Below, in pieces: positions 9,123 to 16,912 of a DNA stretch of 64,000 nucleotides. Positions within the stretch are counted from its first letter, which is position 1. Each line of letters begins with the position of its first letter. The stretch spans positions 1 through 64,000 of the forward strand of contig NZ_VJYI01000011.1 of assembly GCF_008065375.1 (NCBI RefSeq). The letters run 5' to 3'. The notes below the pieces were generated by a model. That model saw nothing but the letters and a program-made list of their open reading frames with translations, was not told the DNA's origin and did no database searches. The stretch is from Nonomuraea sp. SYSU D8015. GTDB lineage: Bacteria > Actinomycetota > Actinomycetes > Streptosporangiales > Streptosporangiaceae. The position numbers and the translations under genes were made by a program.

Positions 9123-10097
9123 TCACGGTCGTGCCTTGGCACGGCGCGACCAGGCCGGTCTGATCGGTGCCAGCAGCGACAGGACGGCCAGCGCGAAGGT
9201 GGGCAGCAGCGCCCAGCGCAGCACCTCAACGCTCACCTCCTGGCTCTTGGTCGTGCTCCCGAGCGAGCTGCCGATGCTGCGATACACCTCGTCCAGCGAG
9301 CCGGCGCTCTGGGCGTCGTAGGCCTGTCCCTCCGTGCCCACGGCCAGCGCGCGCAGGGTTTCGGGGTTGGGCGGGACCTGCACCTGCCGCCCTTCGAGCT
9401 CGACCGTGCCGTCCGGGGTGCCGAAGGCGATGGTGGAGACCGGCACCTCGGCCCGGGCCGCCTGCTGCGCCGCCTCGGGCACGGTACGGCCGGCGGTGTT
9501 GTCGCCGTCCGACAGCAGCACGATGGCCGCAGGAGGCGGGTCGCTGGCGGCCTGCTGGTCGAAGGAGCGGATGGTCTCCAGGCCGGAGAAGACCGCCTCC
9601 CCGATGGCGGTGCCCGACGCCGGTTGGAGCGCGTCGATCGCCCGCGCCACGGCCTCGTGATCGATGGTGGGCGAGACCACCACGGCGGCGGAGCGCGCGA
9701 ACGAGACCAGGGCCACGTTGAACCGGTCGGGCAGGCTGGTGACGAAGGTCTTGGCCGAGGACTTGGCCGCCTGCAGACGGGACGGCGGGATGTCGGTGGC
9801 GACCATGGACAGCGACACGTCGATGGCGACGATGATCGTGGCCCGGTCCCGCGGCACCTGCACTGTGGCGGTCGGGCGCGCGGCGGCCACGATGAGCATC
9901 CCCACGACCAGCGTGAACAACGCCGCGGACACGTGTCGCGCCCAGCCTGCCCGGCTGGGCGCGATCAGGTCGAGCAGCCGCAGGTCGGTGAAGCGGGCGG
10001 CGTAGCGGGGCCGCAAGAGCTGGGCGACGACGTACCCCGCCACGCCGGCGACCAAGGCCGCGAACAACCACAGCCAGCCGGCGGATTGAAAGGTCAC
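9123..10097 (-). CDS. BatA-like VWA-domain membrane protein
   Basis: Protein of about 324 aa: two N-terminal membrane helices (SAGWLWLFAALVAGVAGY; SAALFTLVVGMLIVAAA), a von Willebrand A domain, and a C-terminal helix (LLPTFALAVLSLLAPI). The MIDAS metal site is complete: DVSLS, the Thr of SGTAIG, and LSDGDN. Known: such proteins accompany MoxR ATPases and act as membrane-anchored assembly or aerotolerance factors; no moxR or DUF58 partner is present here. GTG 10097 is chosen because AGGGAG precedes it and VTFQSAGWLWL matches family N-termini; TTG 10112 would add five residues. Partners and substrate are unknown. Confidence 0.75.
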   Translation of the reverse strand: MTFQSAGWLWLFAALVAGVAGYVVAQLLRPRYAARFTDLRLLDLIAPSRAGWARHVSAALFTLVVGMLIVAAARPTATVQVPRDRATIIVAIDVSLSMVATDIPPSRLQAAKSSAKTFVTSLPDRFNVALVSFARSAAVVVSPTIDHEAVARAIDALQPASGTAIGEAVFSGLETIRSFDQQAASDPPPAAIVLLSDGDNTAGRTVPEAAQQAARAEVPVSTIAFGTPDGTVELEGRQVQVPPNPETLRALAVGTEGQAYDAQSAGSLDEVYRSIGSSLGSTTKSQEVSVEVLRWALLPTFALAVLSLLAPIRPAWSRRAKARP

Positions 10098-10287
10098 CTG
10101 CACTCCCTGCAAGGACGCCGGCGCTCCCCGGAGGAGCGCCCCTCGCCCATCGGCGCTCTCTCGTGCGGGTGCACCTTCTTACATACGGACATTCCGGCAT
10201 CTACCCGCACACGAATGGGCACATGCCAGCGCGGGTCCTGCCGCTCGCCTGGCGGCCTCCGGCCGCGGGCAGAACCAGGGCGCGCGT

Positions 10288-10485
10288 GCATGCCGCACTC
10301 GGCGAGCCCGCCCGCTTGGCGATCGTCCGACCACCTGGCCCTGGGCGACGCGTCACCGGGGAGACCGGCCAGAGCTGGGCCTGCCCACCAACCTGCTCGC
10401 CCACCACCTGAAGATCCTCAATCAGGCCGGGCTCATCCGCCGCTGCCAGTCGAAGGGCGACCGGCGGCAACTGGTGCTGGGCACG
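10288..10485 (+). pseudogene. relic of an ArsR-type regulator (possibly from an ArsR-ArsC fusion)
   Basis: Pieces in successive frames read ALGEPARLAIV, then DHLALGDASPG, then LGLPTNLLAHHLKILNQAG and LIRRCQSKGDRRQLVL, which together make the winged-helix domain of an ArsR regulator. At least two small indels break the frame (near 10329 and 10362). The SPG..LGLPTNLLAHHLKIL pattern is typical of actinobacterial ArsR domains fused to arsenate reductase. No start and no downstream ArsC remain. It runs head-on into a second ArsR relic on the other strand at about 10495. Confidence 0.6.
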
Positions 10486-10499
10486 CCGACCGGCCTGCT

Positions 10500-10622
10500 G
10501 CCGTCGGTGCGCAGCACCTTGAGGTGGTGGGAGACGGTGGGGGCGGTCAGGTCGAAGGCGTCGGTTGCTGGCAGCGGCTCGCGGGCGATCGGCGCGCAGC
10601 ACGGCCCTGCGGTGGCGGCCAC
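10500..10622 (-). pseudogene. relic of a second ArsR regulator with internal deletion
   Basis: From GTG 10622 the frame reads CCAPIAREPLPATDAFDL and then TAPTVSHHLKVLRTDG. The first piece matches the N-terminus of actinobacterial arsenic ArsR proteins (Cys pair, then IAREPL); the second is the recognition helix and turn (TVSHHLKVL). About 30-35 residues normally between them are missing and the wing and C-terminus are replaced by antisense of the neighbouring relic. It lies 9 bp downstream of the flavoprotein gene, as an arsR would in an ars operon. Confidence 0.65.
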
Positions 10623-10631
10623 GACGACACC

Positions 10632-12032
10632 TCAGCCGCAGCAACCGCCGCCGTCGCCGGAGGCGGAGACGGTGGCGAGCGGCAACGGGGTGGCGAGCAG
10701 GCCGCCGCTGATGCCGGTGGCCAGGCCGGCCCGCTGCTCCTGGGCCTCGGCGAGGCTGGAGGAGCACACGCCGGTCTCGGGCAGCTCGAGCTGCACCTGG
10801 CGGGCCGCCTCCCAGTCTCCTGCCAGCGCGGCCACGACGGAGCGGGCCTGCTCGTAACCGGTGGCCATCAGGAAGGTCGGGGCGCGGCCGTAGCTCTTGA
10901 CGCCGATCGCGTAGTAGCCGGGCTCGGGGTGCGCGAGCCCGTCCACGCCGTGAGCCGGTACGGTGCCGCAGGAGTGCTGGTTGGGGTCGATGAGCGGGGC
11001 CAGCGCGCGGGTGGAGCCGAGGATCGGGTCCAGGTCGAGCCGCAGTTCGCCGGCGATGGAGTGATCGGGCCGATAGCCGGTGGCGCTGACGATCCGGTCC
11101 ACGACGAGCGACTGCTCCGCACCGGAGGGGTCCCGGCTGACCACTTCGACGCCATGGGCGGTGACGTTGACGCGATGGGTGAAGAAGCCGGTCAGCAGCG
11201 TGATGCGGCCGGAGGTGACGAGGGCGTGCAGGCGGGTGCCCAGCGCGCCGCGGGCGGGCAGGGCGTCCGCTTCCCCTCCGCCGTAGGTCCGGGCGGCGTC
11301 GCCCGCGCGGATGGCCCACGTGATCGGAGTGTCGTCCAGCTGGGCCAGGGCGAGCAGGGTGGTGGCCGCGGAGTGGCCGGCGCCGACCACCAGGACGCGC
11401 TTGCCCTCGTACCGGCCGCGGTCGGCGCCCAGGACGTCCGGCAAGGCGTGGTCGATCAGTTCGGCCGCCGTCTGCTCGCCGTGCGCGGGCAGGCCGCCGG
11501 CGCCGAGCACGTTGGGGGAGGCATAGGTGCCGGAGGCGTCGACGACGGCGCGGGCCTGCAGCTCCTGACCGTCGGCGAGACGGATCAGGAAGGGCGCCTG
11601 CTCGCGGCCGTTGGTGCGGACGCGGTCGTAGCCGAGCCGGCTGATCGCGGTGACGGCGGCCCCGGTTCGCACTCGCCGGCCCAGGAGCTTGGCCAGCGGG
11701 GCAAGGTAGTCGTCGACGAGCTCGGCGCCGGTGGGCAGCCACTCGGGGTCCGGGGCGGTCCAGCCGTCCGCCTCCAGCAGGCGACGGGCGGCGGCGTCGA
11801 TGTCGTATTTCCACGGGCTGAACACCCGGACATGTCCCCACTTGGCAATCGAGGCGCCCGCCTGCTGCCCGGCCTCCAGGACCAGGAAGTCGAGGCCGCG
11901 TTCGGCCAGGTGCGCGGCGGCGGCCAGGCCGACCGGGCCCGCGCCGATCACGACGACCGGCAGGCCCTCGGGCTGGTGCTGGGTGGTGAACTGCTCGATC
12001 TCGGCGGTGGCGGGGCCACAGCATCCACTCAT
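10632..12032 (-). CDS. FAD/NAD(P)-dependent flavoprotein of an arsenic-type cluster
   Basis: 466-aa two-dinucleotide-binding flavoprotein. FAD site VVVIGAGPVGLAAAAHL (~28), second Rossmann motif VLVVGAGHSAATT (~210), and ATGYRPD near residue 340, typical of FMO/trxB-like oxidoreductases. Both ends carry clustered cysteines: MSGCCGP at the start and GGGCCG at the stop, a vicinal-thiol arrangement suited to binding As(III) or another soft metal (inference). Adjacent to ArsR genes and relics, and 0.86 kb from an ArsO-type monooxygenase. Known: actinobacterial ars clusters often encode such a flavoprotein, with the redox role poorly defined. An inverted repeat lies ahead of the start. Full length. 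Confidence 0.8.
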   Translation of the reverse strand: MSGCCGPATAEIEQFTTQHQPEGLPVVVIGAGPVGLAAAAHLAERGLDFLVLEAGQQAGASIAKWGHVRVFSPWKYDIDAAARRLLEADGWTAPDPEWLPTGAELVDDYLAPLAKLLGRRVRTGAAVTAISRLGYDRVRTNGREQAPFLIRLADGQELQARAVVDASGTYASPNVLGAGGLPAHGEQTAAELIDHALPDVLGADRGRYEGKRVLVVGAGHSAATTLLALAQLDDTPITWAIRAGDAARTYGGGEADALPARGALGTRLHALVTSGRITLLTGFFTHRVNVTAHGVEVVSRDPSGAEQSLVVDRIVSATGYRPDHSIAGELRLDLDPILGSTRALAPLIDPNQHSCGTVPAHGVDGLAHPEPGYYAIGVKSYGRAPTFLMATGYEQARSVVAALAGDWEAARQVQLELPETGVCSSSLAEAQEQRAGLATGISGGLLATPLPLATVSASGDGGGCCG

Positions 12033-12055
12033 GATCCGGCTCCTGAATAGAAATC

Positions 12056-12093
12056 CATCTAATCAATGAGGAGCTTGCCCTGCTGCTTAGATG
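12056..12093. promoter_or_regulatory. inverted repeat upstream of flavoprotein gene, candidate ArsR operator
   Basis: CATCTAA at 12056-12062 and TTAGATG at 12087-12093 form a perfect 7-bp inverted repeat, in a locally AT-rich patch 24 bp before the flavoprotein ATG. ArsR-family operators are AT-rich imperfect palindromes in this position. The binding protein is inferred only from the neighbouring arsR. Confidence 0.4.
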
Positions 12094-12482
12094 ATTGTCA
12101 AATTAGCCTTCCGTCGAATCTGGATGCGTCCATCCGCGTTCGGCGACGTCTCCTCAATGACACGTACACCGTCTGCACCCCGCCGCCCAGTCGGCCTGCT
12201 GCCCGCCCGAGGCGAAGGCCGAGTGCCGCGGCACGACCCAGGCCGCCGAAACGGGAGTCCAGACGCCAGCCCCGACCCTCGGAGTGGCCGGGCCTCCGAC
12301 CGCTCCGGCCCACGAAAGGAGCCGAGCGCGATGTGTGCGCAAGAGGCCCGGCGTGCGATGCACGGGCGGCTCGGACGGCGCTCGAGCGGTTGTCCGAGCA
12401 GACGGTCAGACGATCACACCGGTGGAGTGGTCCGGGTCCGTGCGCGTGCCGCGCCTGATCACGGCCGGTCAGAATGCGCCCT
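12094..12482. other. spacer with a cysteine-rich coding-like relic
   Basis: No intact gene. A + strand frame around 12176-12290 reads HPAAQSACCPPEAKAECRGT, resembling the Cys-rich tails of arsenic/cadmium-response proteins. AAAGGAG followed by ATG 12331 looks like a translation start, but the frame behind it (Arg/Ser-rich) is not recognisable. Probably a gene remnant of the ars region. Confidence 0.3.
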
Positions 12483-12827
12483 TCAATCGCATCCGCAGGC
12501 CGGCGACGTCTGCCCGGGAGGCGGGCAGCAGGCGTTGAGGGTGGCCTGCAGGTCCGACAGCGCCTTGCTTATGCGTACCGGGTCGGCCCGGTAGTAGACG
12601 GTCTTCCACTCACGGCGCGAGGTGAGCACGCCGCCGTCGCGCAGGGTCGCCAAGTGGGTGGAGGTGGCCGACTGGGCCAGCGACATGCGTTCGGCGACCT
12701 CGTTGACGGTCAGCTCGACGCCGCCGACGAACAGCTCCATGATCTGCTGGCGCGTCTCGCTGGCCATCGCCTTGAGGAAGCCGCGCGCCTCGTCGCTCAG
12801 CTCGATCGCCTTCGTCGTCATGGTCAA
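12483..12827 (-). CDS. ArsR-family winged-helix regulator
   Basis: 114-aa repressor. The helix-turn-helix runs through LTVNEVAERMSLAQSATSTH and continues LATLRDGGVLTSRREWKTVYYR. The C-terminus is Cys-rich (ACCPPPGQ..CGCD), giving a Cys-Cys pair and a CxC pair that could bind As(III) or another thiophilic metal. The classical ELCVCDL metal box in the recognition helix is absent, so metal sensing, if any, uses C-terminal cysteines. Transcribed away from the ArsO-like gene; the 59-bp intergenic region has an inverted repeat suited to controlling both. Confidence 0.85.
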   Translation of the reverse strand: MTMTTKAIELSDEARGFLKAMASETRQQIMELFVGGVELTVNEVAERMSLAQSATSTHLATLRDGGVLTSRREWKTVYYRADPVRISKALSDLQATLNACCPPPGQTSPACGCD

Positions 12828-12843
12828 AGCATCACCCCGGACA

Positions 12844-12879
12844 CATCATATTGTGTCTTCTGGATATGACGATATGATG
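12844..12879. promoter_or_regulatory. divergent promoter inverted repeat between arsR and arsO-like genes
   Basis: CATCATAT at 12844-12851 and ATATGATG at 12872-12879 are a perfect 8-bp inverted repeat in an AT-rich island. A nested ACACA...TGTGT pair lies at 12841-12855. The repeat ends 7 bp before the ArsO-like start and 16 bp from the ArsR start, so one bound ArsR dimer could block both genes. Confidence 0.6.
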
Positions 12880-12886
12880 CGGCGTC

Positions 12887-13954
12887 ATGGACACGATCGT
12901 CATCGGCGCCGGCCAGTCCGGCCTCGCCGCCGCCCGCGCGCTTCGCGACCGCGGCGTCACGCCCGTCATCCTCGAAGCCGGCGACCGCCCCACCGGCTCC
13001 TGGGCCTGCTACTACGACAGCCTCGCCCTGTTCTCCCCGGCCCGCTACAGCGCCATGCCCGGCCTCGGCTTCCCCGGCGACCCCGACCACTACCCCGGCC
13101 GCGACGAGGTCGTCGCCTACCTCCAGCGCTACGCCGGCGGCCTGGACGTGGAGATCCGCACCGGCATCCGGGTCGCCTCCGTGGAAGCCGACGGCGCGGG
13201 CGGATTCCTCGTGCACTCCGCCGGCGGCGACACCCTGCGCGCCATGGGAGTCGTGGCCGCCTCCGGGTCGTTCGGCAACCCGTACGTGCCCGTCCTGCCC
13301 GGCCAGGACGACTTCACCGGCCAGGCCCTGCACGTGGCCGAGTACCGCAACCCCAAGCACTACGCCGGACAGCGCGTGGTCGTCGTGGGCGGCGGCAACT
13401 CCGCCGTCCAGATCGGGTACGAACTGGCCGCGGTCGCCACCGTCACCCTGGCCACGCGCCGCCCGCTCCAGTTCTTTCCGCAGACCGTCGGCGGCAAGGA
13501 CGTGCACTACTGGCACACCACCACCGGCTTCGACACCCTGCCGCCGCACTGGCTGGCCCGCATCGCCACCGGCACTCTGGTCATGGACACCGGCGACTAC
13601 GCCGCCGCGGTCGAGTCCGGCCAGATGGAGCGCCGCCCGATGTTCACCGCCTTCGACCGCGACCACATCCTCTGGGCCGACGGCACCCGCGAACGCGTGG
13701 ACACGGTCATCTACGCCACCGGCTACCGTCCGCACCTGGACTACCTGCGGCCACTCGGCGCCCTCGACGACAACGGCCTCCCCCTGCACGTCGGCGGCCT
13801 CTCCGCCACCCATCTGGGGCTCGGCTACGTCGGGCTGGAATTCCAGCGCTCCTTCGCCTCCAACACGCTGCGCGGGGTCCACCGCGACGCCGAGCACATC
13901 GCCGCCCCGATCGCCGCCCACGCGAGCAAGGCCCTGGCCGCCTACGGCCTGTGA
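12887..13954 (+). CDS. arsO: ArsO-type flavin-dependent monooxygenase
   Basis: 355-aa NAD(P)H-dependent flavoprotein. FAD motif TIVIGAGQSGLAAARAL at residues 3-19; NADPH motif VVVVGGGNSAVQIG at ~165-178; ATGYRPHLDYL near residue 277; and DSLALFSPARYSAMPG as in the ArsO family (members are about 350 aa). Known: arsO genes occur in actinobacterial ars operons beside arsR; the oxygenation substrate remains poorly defined. Divergent from the ArsR gene with a shared operator. Length and motifs are complete. A second flavoprotein of different architecture sits 0.85 kb away. Family assignment is confident, the arsenic role inferred from context. Confidence 0.82.
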   Translation: MDTIVIGAGQSGLAAARALRDRGVTPVILEAGDRPTGSWACYYDSLALFSPARYSAMPGLGFPGDPDHYPGRDEVVAYLQRYAGGLDVEIRTGIRVASVEADGAGGFLVHSAGGDTLRAMGVVAASGSFGNPYVPVLPGQDDFTGQALHVAEYRNPKHYAGQRVVVVGGGNSAVQIGYELAAVATVTLATRRPLQFFPQTVGGKDVHYWHTTTGFDTLPPHWLARIATGTLVMDTGDYAAAVESGQMERRPMFTAFDRDHILWADGTRERVDTVIYATGYRPHLDYLRPLGALDDNGLPLHVGGLSATHLGLGYVGLEFQRSFASNTLRGVHRDAEHIAAPIAAHASKALAAYGL

Positions 13955-14196
13955 CCCCGAACTCCCCACCTGCCACTCCCTGGTGGCGGCCATGCCGCCC
14001 GCCGGCCTGGTCATGCACGCCGTCCCCGGCCCCGTCACGCCGACCCGCTCCTGTCGGAAAGGAACCCAATCGATGACCGCTCACCTGTGGCCCGGCTGTC
14101 GTCGGAGGACACCGTCCGGGAGGGGCCGGGGGCCGTCCACTGCCGCATCGATCGGCGGTGGTGGACGCGAGCTGACTGGCCGTTCGCAGGGGCCGG
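13955..14196. other. spacer with a possible 5' gene stub
   Basis: GGAAAGGA precedes ATG 14072, and the frame reads MTAHLWPG before becoming unlike protein. A shifted reading continues LSSEDTVREGPGAVH. This looks like the start of a lost downstream ars-cluster gene, but too little remains for a family call. Confidence 0.3.
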
Positions 14197-15735
14197 TCAC
14201 CAGGTGAATCCGCCGACATAGGTGTCGCCCCGCCAGACGACCCTGTGGGGGAAGGCACCGGCGGCCGTCGGGGTGAGGCCGACGCGGAGCAGCTCGTGGT
14301 TCTTGCCCCCGCACGGTCTGTTGCCGGCCGCCGAATCGTTCTCGTTGTCCTTACCGACCAGGAGATGCCGGCCGGATCGGTCCAGCGCCATCGACACGAT
14401 CTCGCCGCAGCTCAAGGTGAGCACCGTGGCCACCTTCCGGTCCCCATCGTAGAGGAGCAGCTCGGACGGCTGCTCATAGCTGCCCTGGCGCACCCGCAGG
14501 GTCCGGCCGTCCGGCAGAGGATGAGGGAGAGTGTGGCTGCCGTTGTCGCGGGGCGCCCCGACGAGCACCGCCGCGGCCGGCGGGTCCGACGCGGGCAGCC
14601 GCACGTCAAGGGCGCCCTCCCAGGCTTTCACCAACTCCGGCTTCGGCGGGTACGTGACCCCGGTGAAGTGGATGTCGTCGGGAAGCACCAGAGTGTGGGC
14701 GTCCCTCCAGTAGAACCCGTACGCGGCAGCCCGCCATTCGACGTCGGGGTCGAGGACGCCGACGTAGGTGGTCTGGTTGTGATCCCGGTCCTCGGTCCGG
14801 CGGCTGTAGGCGATGCGGCCCTCGGGCGACACCACGATCCGGTCGACGCTCCCGTTCAGCTTGCCGGACAACGCCGTGCCCAGCTTCGCCTGGCCGTCGG
14901 CGTCCACCGTCAGGCGGTGGACGCGCGAGACGACGCCGCGCGGCGACCAGGTGTCCTGGCCACGCCGCAAGGTCACGCTCACCACGTACTCACCCGGCTC
15001 CCGGGTGGCGGCCACCGCTTTGATCTGGGTGATGCCCCTCCCGAGGTACGGCATGTACTCATGGGCAATGCGGCCCGTCTCCAGGTTCACCGTCTCCAGG
15101 TGGCCGCCGGGGAGCAGCGCGTACCGGGGAGTGCCGTCGTCCGCCACCGGTGGCTCCGCCAGTCGCTCCGGCAGGATCCTCACGGCCTGCACGACGAGCA
15201 CGATCACCCCGAGCGCCGCGACCAGCCGCAGCACCGAGCCCCGGTCCGGACGCACGCGCGTCCCGGCGGCGCCCGCGAGCAGGATCATCGTCAGCGGAGA
15301 GATCACCCACGACAGGACCACCGGCAGGACTCGGAAGGGCGCCGGGTCCGGCAGGCAGCCGGGCGGCGGCTCCGCGGGCGGCCTGAGCACCTCCGCGGCG
15401 ACCGCCAGCACCTCGGGCGACGCGACGAGCCCGAACCCGAGAACCGCGGCCATCAGGTGGACGCGGGCATCGTCGCGCCTGGCCACGAACAGGGCGATCA
15501 TCGCCAGGAGGAACGGCCCCGCCAGATACAGCACGCCCGCGGCCGCCTCGGCCACTTCGGCGACTGTGCGGCGGACGGGACCCACCGGGTTCAAGATCGG
15601 TGGCCCGGCACACATCACTCGCCGCGGGGGCGTCAGCACCTCCCAGATGACCTCCCATAACGCGTACGAGGCCGCCAGCCACCACCAGAACACCGGATGA
15701 CGTCGCTGCGGCCCGAGAGTCGACACGGAGAGCAC
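14197..15735 (-). CDS. membrane protein with C-terminal beta-propeller-like domain, unknown function
   Basis: 512-aa protein not assigned to a named family. The N-terminal ~190 residues contain about five hydrophobic segments (WWWLAASYALWEVIW, GVLYLAGPFLLAMIALFVA, LMAAVLGFGLVAS, LPVVLSWVISPLTMILLAGA, LRLVAALGVIVLVVQAVRIL). The remaining ~310 residues look extracytoplasmic and beta-rich, with WD/PQQ-like repeats: ALLPGGHLETVNLETGRIAHEY, VDRIVVSPEGRIAYSRRTE, IVSMALDRSGRHLLVGKDNE. Two cysteines near the C-terminus may form a disulfide. Monocistronic, no informative partners. Confidence 0.65.
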   Translation of the reverse strand: MLSVSTLGPQRRHPVFWWWLAASYALWEVIWEVLTPPRRVMCAGPPILNPVGPVRRTVAEVAEAAAGVLYLAGPFLLAMIALFVARRDDARVHLMAAVLGFGLVASPEVLAVAAEVLRPPAEPPPGCLPDPAPFRVLPVVLSWVISPLTMILLAGAAGTRVRPDRGSVLRLVAALGVIVLVVQAVRILPERLAEPPVADDGTPRYALLPGGHLETVNLETGRIAHEYMPYLGRGITQIKAVAATREPGEYVVSVTLRRGQDTWSPRGVVSRVHRLTVDADGQAKLGTALSGKLNGSVDRIVVSPEGRIAYSRRTEDRDHNQTTYVGVLDPDVEWRAAAYGFYWRDAHTLVLPDDIHFTGVTYPPKPELVKAWEGALDVRLPASDPPAAAVLVGAPRDNGSHTLPHPLPDGRTLRVRQGSYEQPSELLLYDGDRKVATVLTLSCGEIVSMALDRSGRHLLVGKDNENDSAAGNRPCGGKNHELLRVGLTPTAAGAFPHRVVWRGDTYVGGFTW

Positions 15736-15881
15736 GGCGGCCCGCCCTTTCTACCCGATCCTCCCGGATGATCAAGAACCCTATCGGGCCGGGCAAGCAG
15801 CGCGTACGGCGGAAATCGCCGAGACCTGCGGATCGGGTGGCCGTCGTCAGTCAGCGGGGCTGCTGCGCTGATGGTCGGCGT
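15736..15881. other. short spacer
   Basis: Nothing recognised between the membrane protein start and the HxlR relic. Confidence 0.35.
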
Positions 15882-16005
15882 TCAAGCCTCACGGGTGTCG
15901 TATGCCTCGCGATTGGCGAGCACCTCGTCCATGTGCGCTTCGGCCCATTCCTTGATGCCGCGCATCACGTGTTGGGAGCGAGAGACCGAGGTCGGTCAGC
16001 TCGTA
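15882..16005 (-). pseudogene. C-terminal relic of an HxlR-family regulator
   Basis: Reading leftward from 16005 gives YELTDLGLSL, then after a one-base shift (one C too many in ctcccaac) QHVMRGIKEWAEAHMDEV and LANREAYDTREA, ending at a natural TGA at 15882-15884. YxLTxxG...L...I..W...H is the wing and last helix of HxlR regulators. The N-terminal two thirds, including the recognition helix, are missing, and sequence to the right belongs to an oxidoreductase on the opposite strand. Confidence 0.72.
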
Positions 16006-16608
16006 CCCGGCCTGGGCTGGGACTTCGCCGGCACCGTCGTCGCCACCGGCCCCGGCGTTGACCTGGCCGTCGGCACCCGGGTCGCCGGTCTGGTGGCCGG
16101 CTTCGACCGCGACTTCGGCACCTACGCCGAGCAGCTCGTCGTGCCGGCCGCCGACCTCGCCGTCGTTCCCGACGGGCTGGACCTGGTCGCGGCGTCGACG
16201 GTGCCGCTCAACGGGCTGGCCGCCGCCCAGATCGTCGACCTGCTCGGCGACGCGCCCACCGACGGAAACCGGCTGCTGGTGACCGGGGCGGCCGGCGCGG
16301 TCGGGGGGTACGTCGCCTCGCTCGCACAGGACCGCGGCTGGCAGGTGACCGGTCTGGCCCGGGCCGAGGACGAGGAGTTCGTCCGCGGCCTCGGCGCCGA
16401 GTTCACCGTGGACGCCGAGCCGGGCTGGGACGCGGTCGCCGACGGCGCGGTGCTGCGGCAGCGGGGCCTCGCCCTGGTCCGCGACGGCGGGGCCTTCGTC
16501 GGCGTCCGGCCGGGCGCCGAACCGGCATCCGAACGCGGGATCACCGTAACCGTCGTGGTGGCGCACCTCGACAGTCCTCGGTTGGGCGGCCTGCTCGCCC
16601 GACTGGAT
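16000..16608 (+). pseudogene. internal fragment of an MDR-family NAD(P)H quinone oxidoreductase
   Basis: About 200 residues of a zinc-independent medium-chain dehydrogenase: LVPGLGWDFAGTVVATGPGV, then GTYAEQLVVPAADLAVVPDG, VPLNGLAAAQIVDLL, and the nucleotide-binding loop VTGAAGAVGGYVASLAQ. The N-terminal ~55-60 residues are gone and homology begins exactly where the HxlR relic ends. The C-terminus stops at LARLD near 16608, before the final strand and helix, and is replaced by an SGNH hydrolase fragment. Not functional as written. HxlR and MDR genes are commonly divergent partners, so both probably lost their 5' ends in one deletion. Confidence 0.75.
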
Positions 16609-16609
16609 C

Positions 16610-16780
16610 CGTACCACCGACGCTTTCGACGCCGTCTTCGATGTGGCCCGAGCGGTCGAGAACCCCGAGGCCCCCGACCACATCCACCCCGCCCTGGACG
16701 GCGGCGACGGCATGCACCTCAACGACAAGGGCGCCCAAGTCATGGCCGACGCCGTAGACCTGGAAACCCTCGCCGTCTAG
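16610..16780 (+). pseudogene. C-terminal fragment of an SGNH/GDSL hydrolase
   Basis: Frame of 56 codons ending at TAG 16778-16780: DAFDAVFDVARAVENPE, then DGGDGMHLNDKGAQVMADAV. The DGMHLNDKG segment is the catalytic Asp-x-x-His block V of SGNH hydrolases. The catalytic Ser, Gly and Asn blocks are missing. It is joined directly to the truncated 3' end of the MDR oxidoreductase in a different frame. Confidence 0.72.
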
Positions 16781-16912
16781 AAACCTCGTCCGCTTCCGGA
16801 TCCGGTACGACACCGTCCCGCCGCATCACGCTCACCCGCTGGGCAGGGCGTCGGTCCCGACCTCAGCCGCCGCGCGGATGCACACTGATGGTCGTCTTCC
16901 GGGCTGGCACTG

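Noticed and set aside
8985..12050. 1021-codon + strand open frame
   Set aside because: Runs antisense to the VWA and flavoprotein genes; composition is Gly/Gln/His/Arg-rich with no motif.
14245..15660. 471-codon + strand frame opposite the membrane protein
   Set aside because: Arg/His/Gln-rich shadow; the minus strand has ordered membrane helices and propeller-like repeats.
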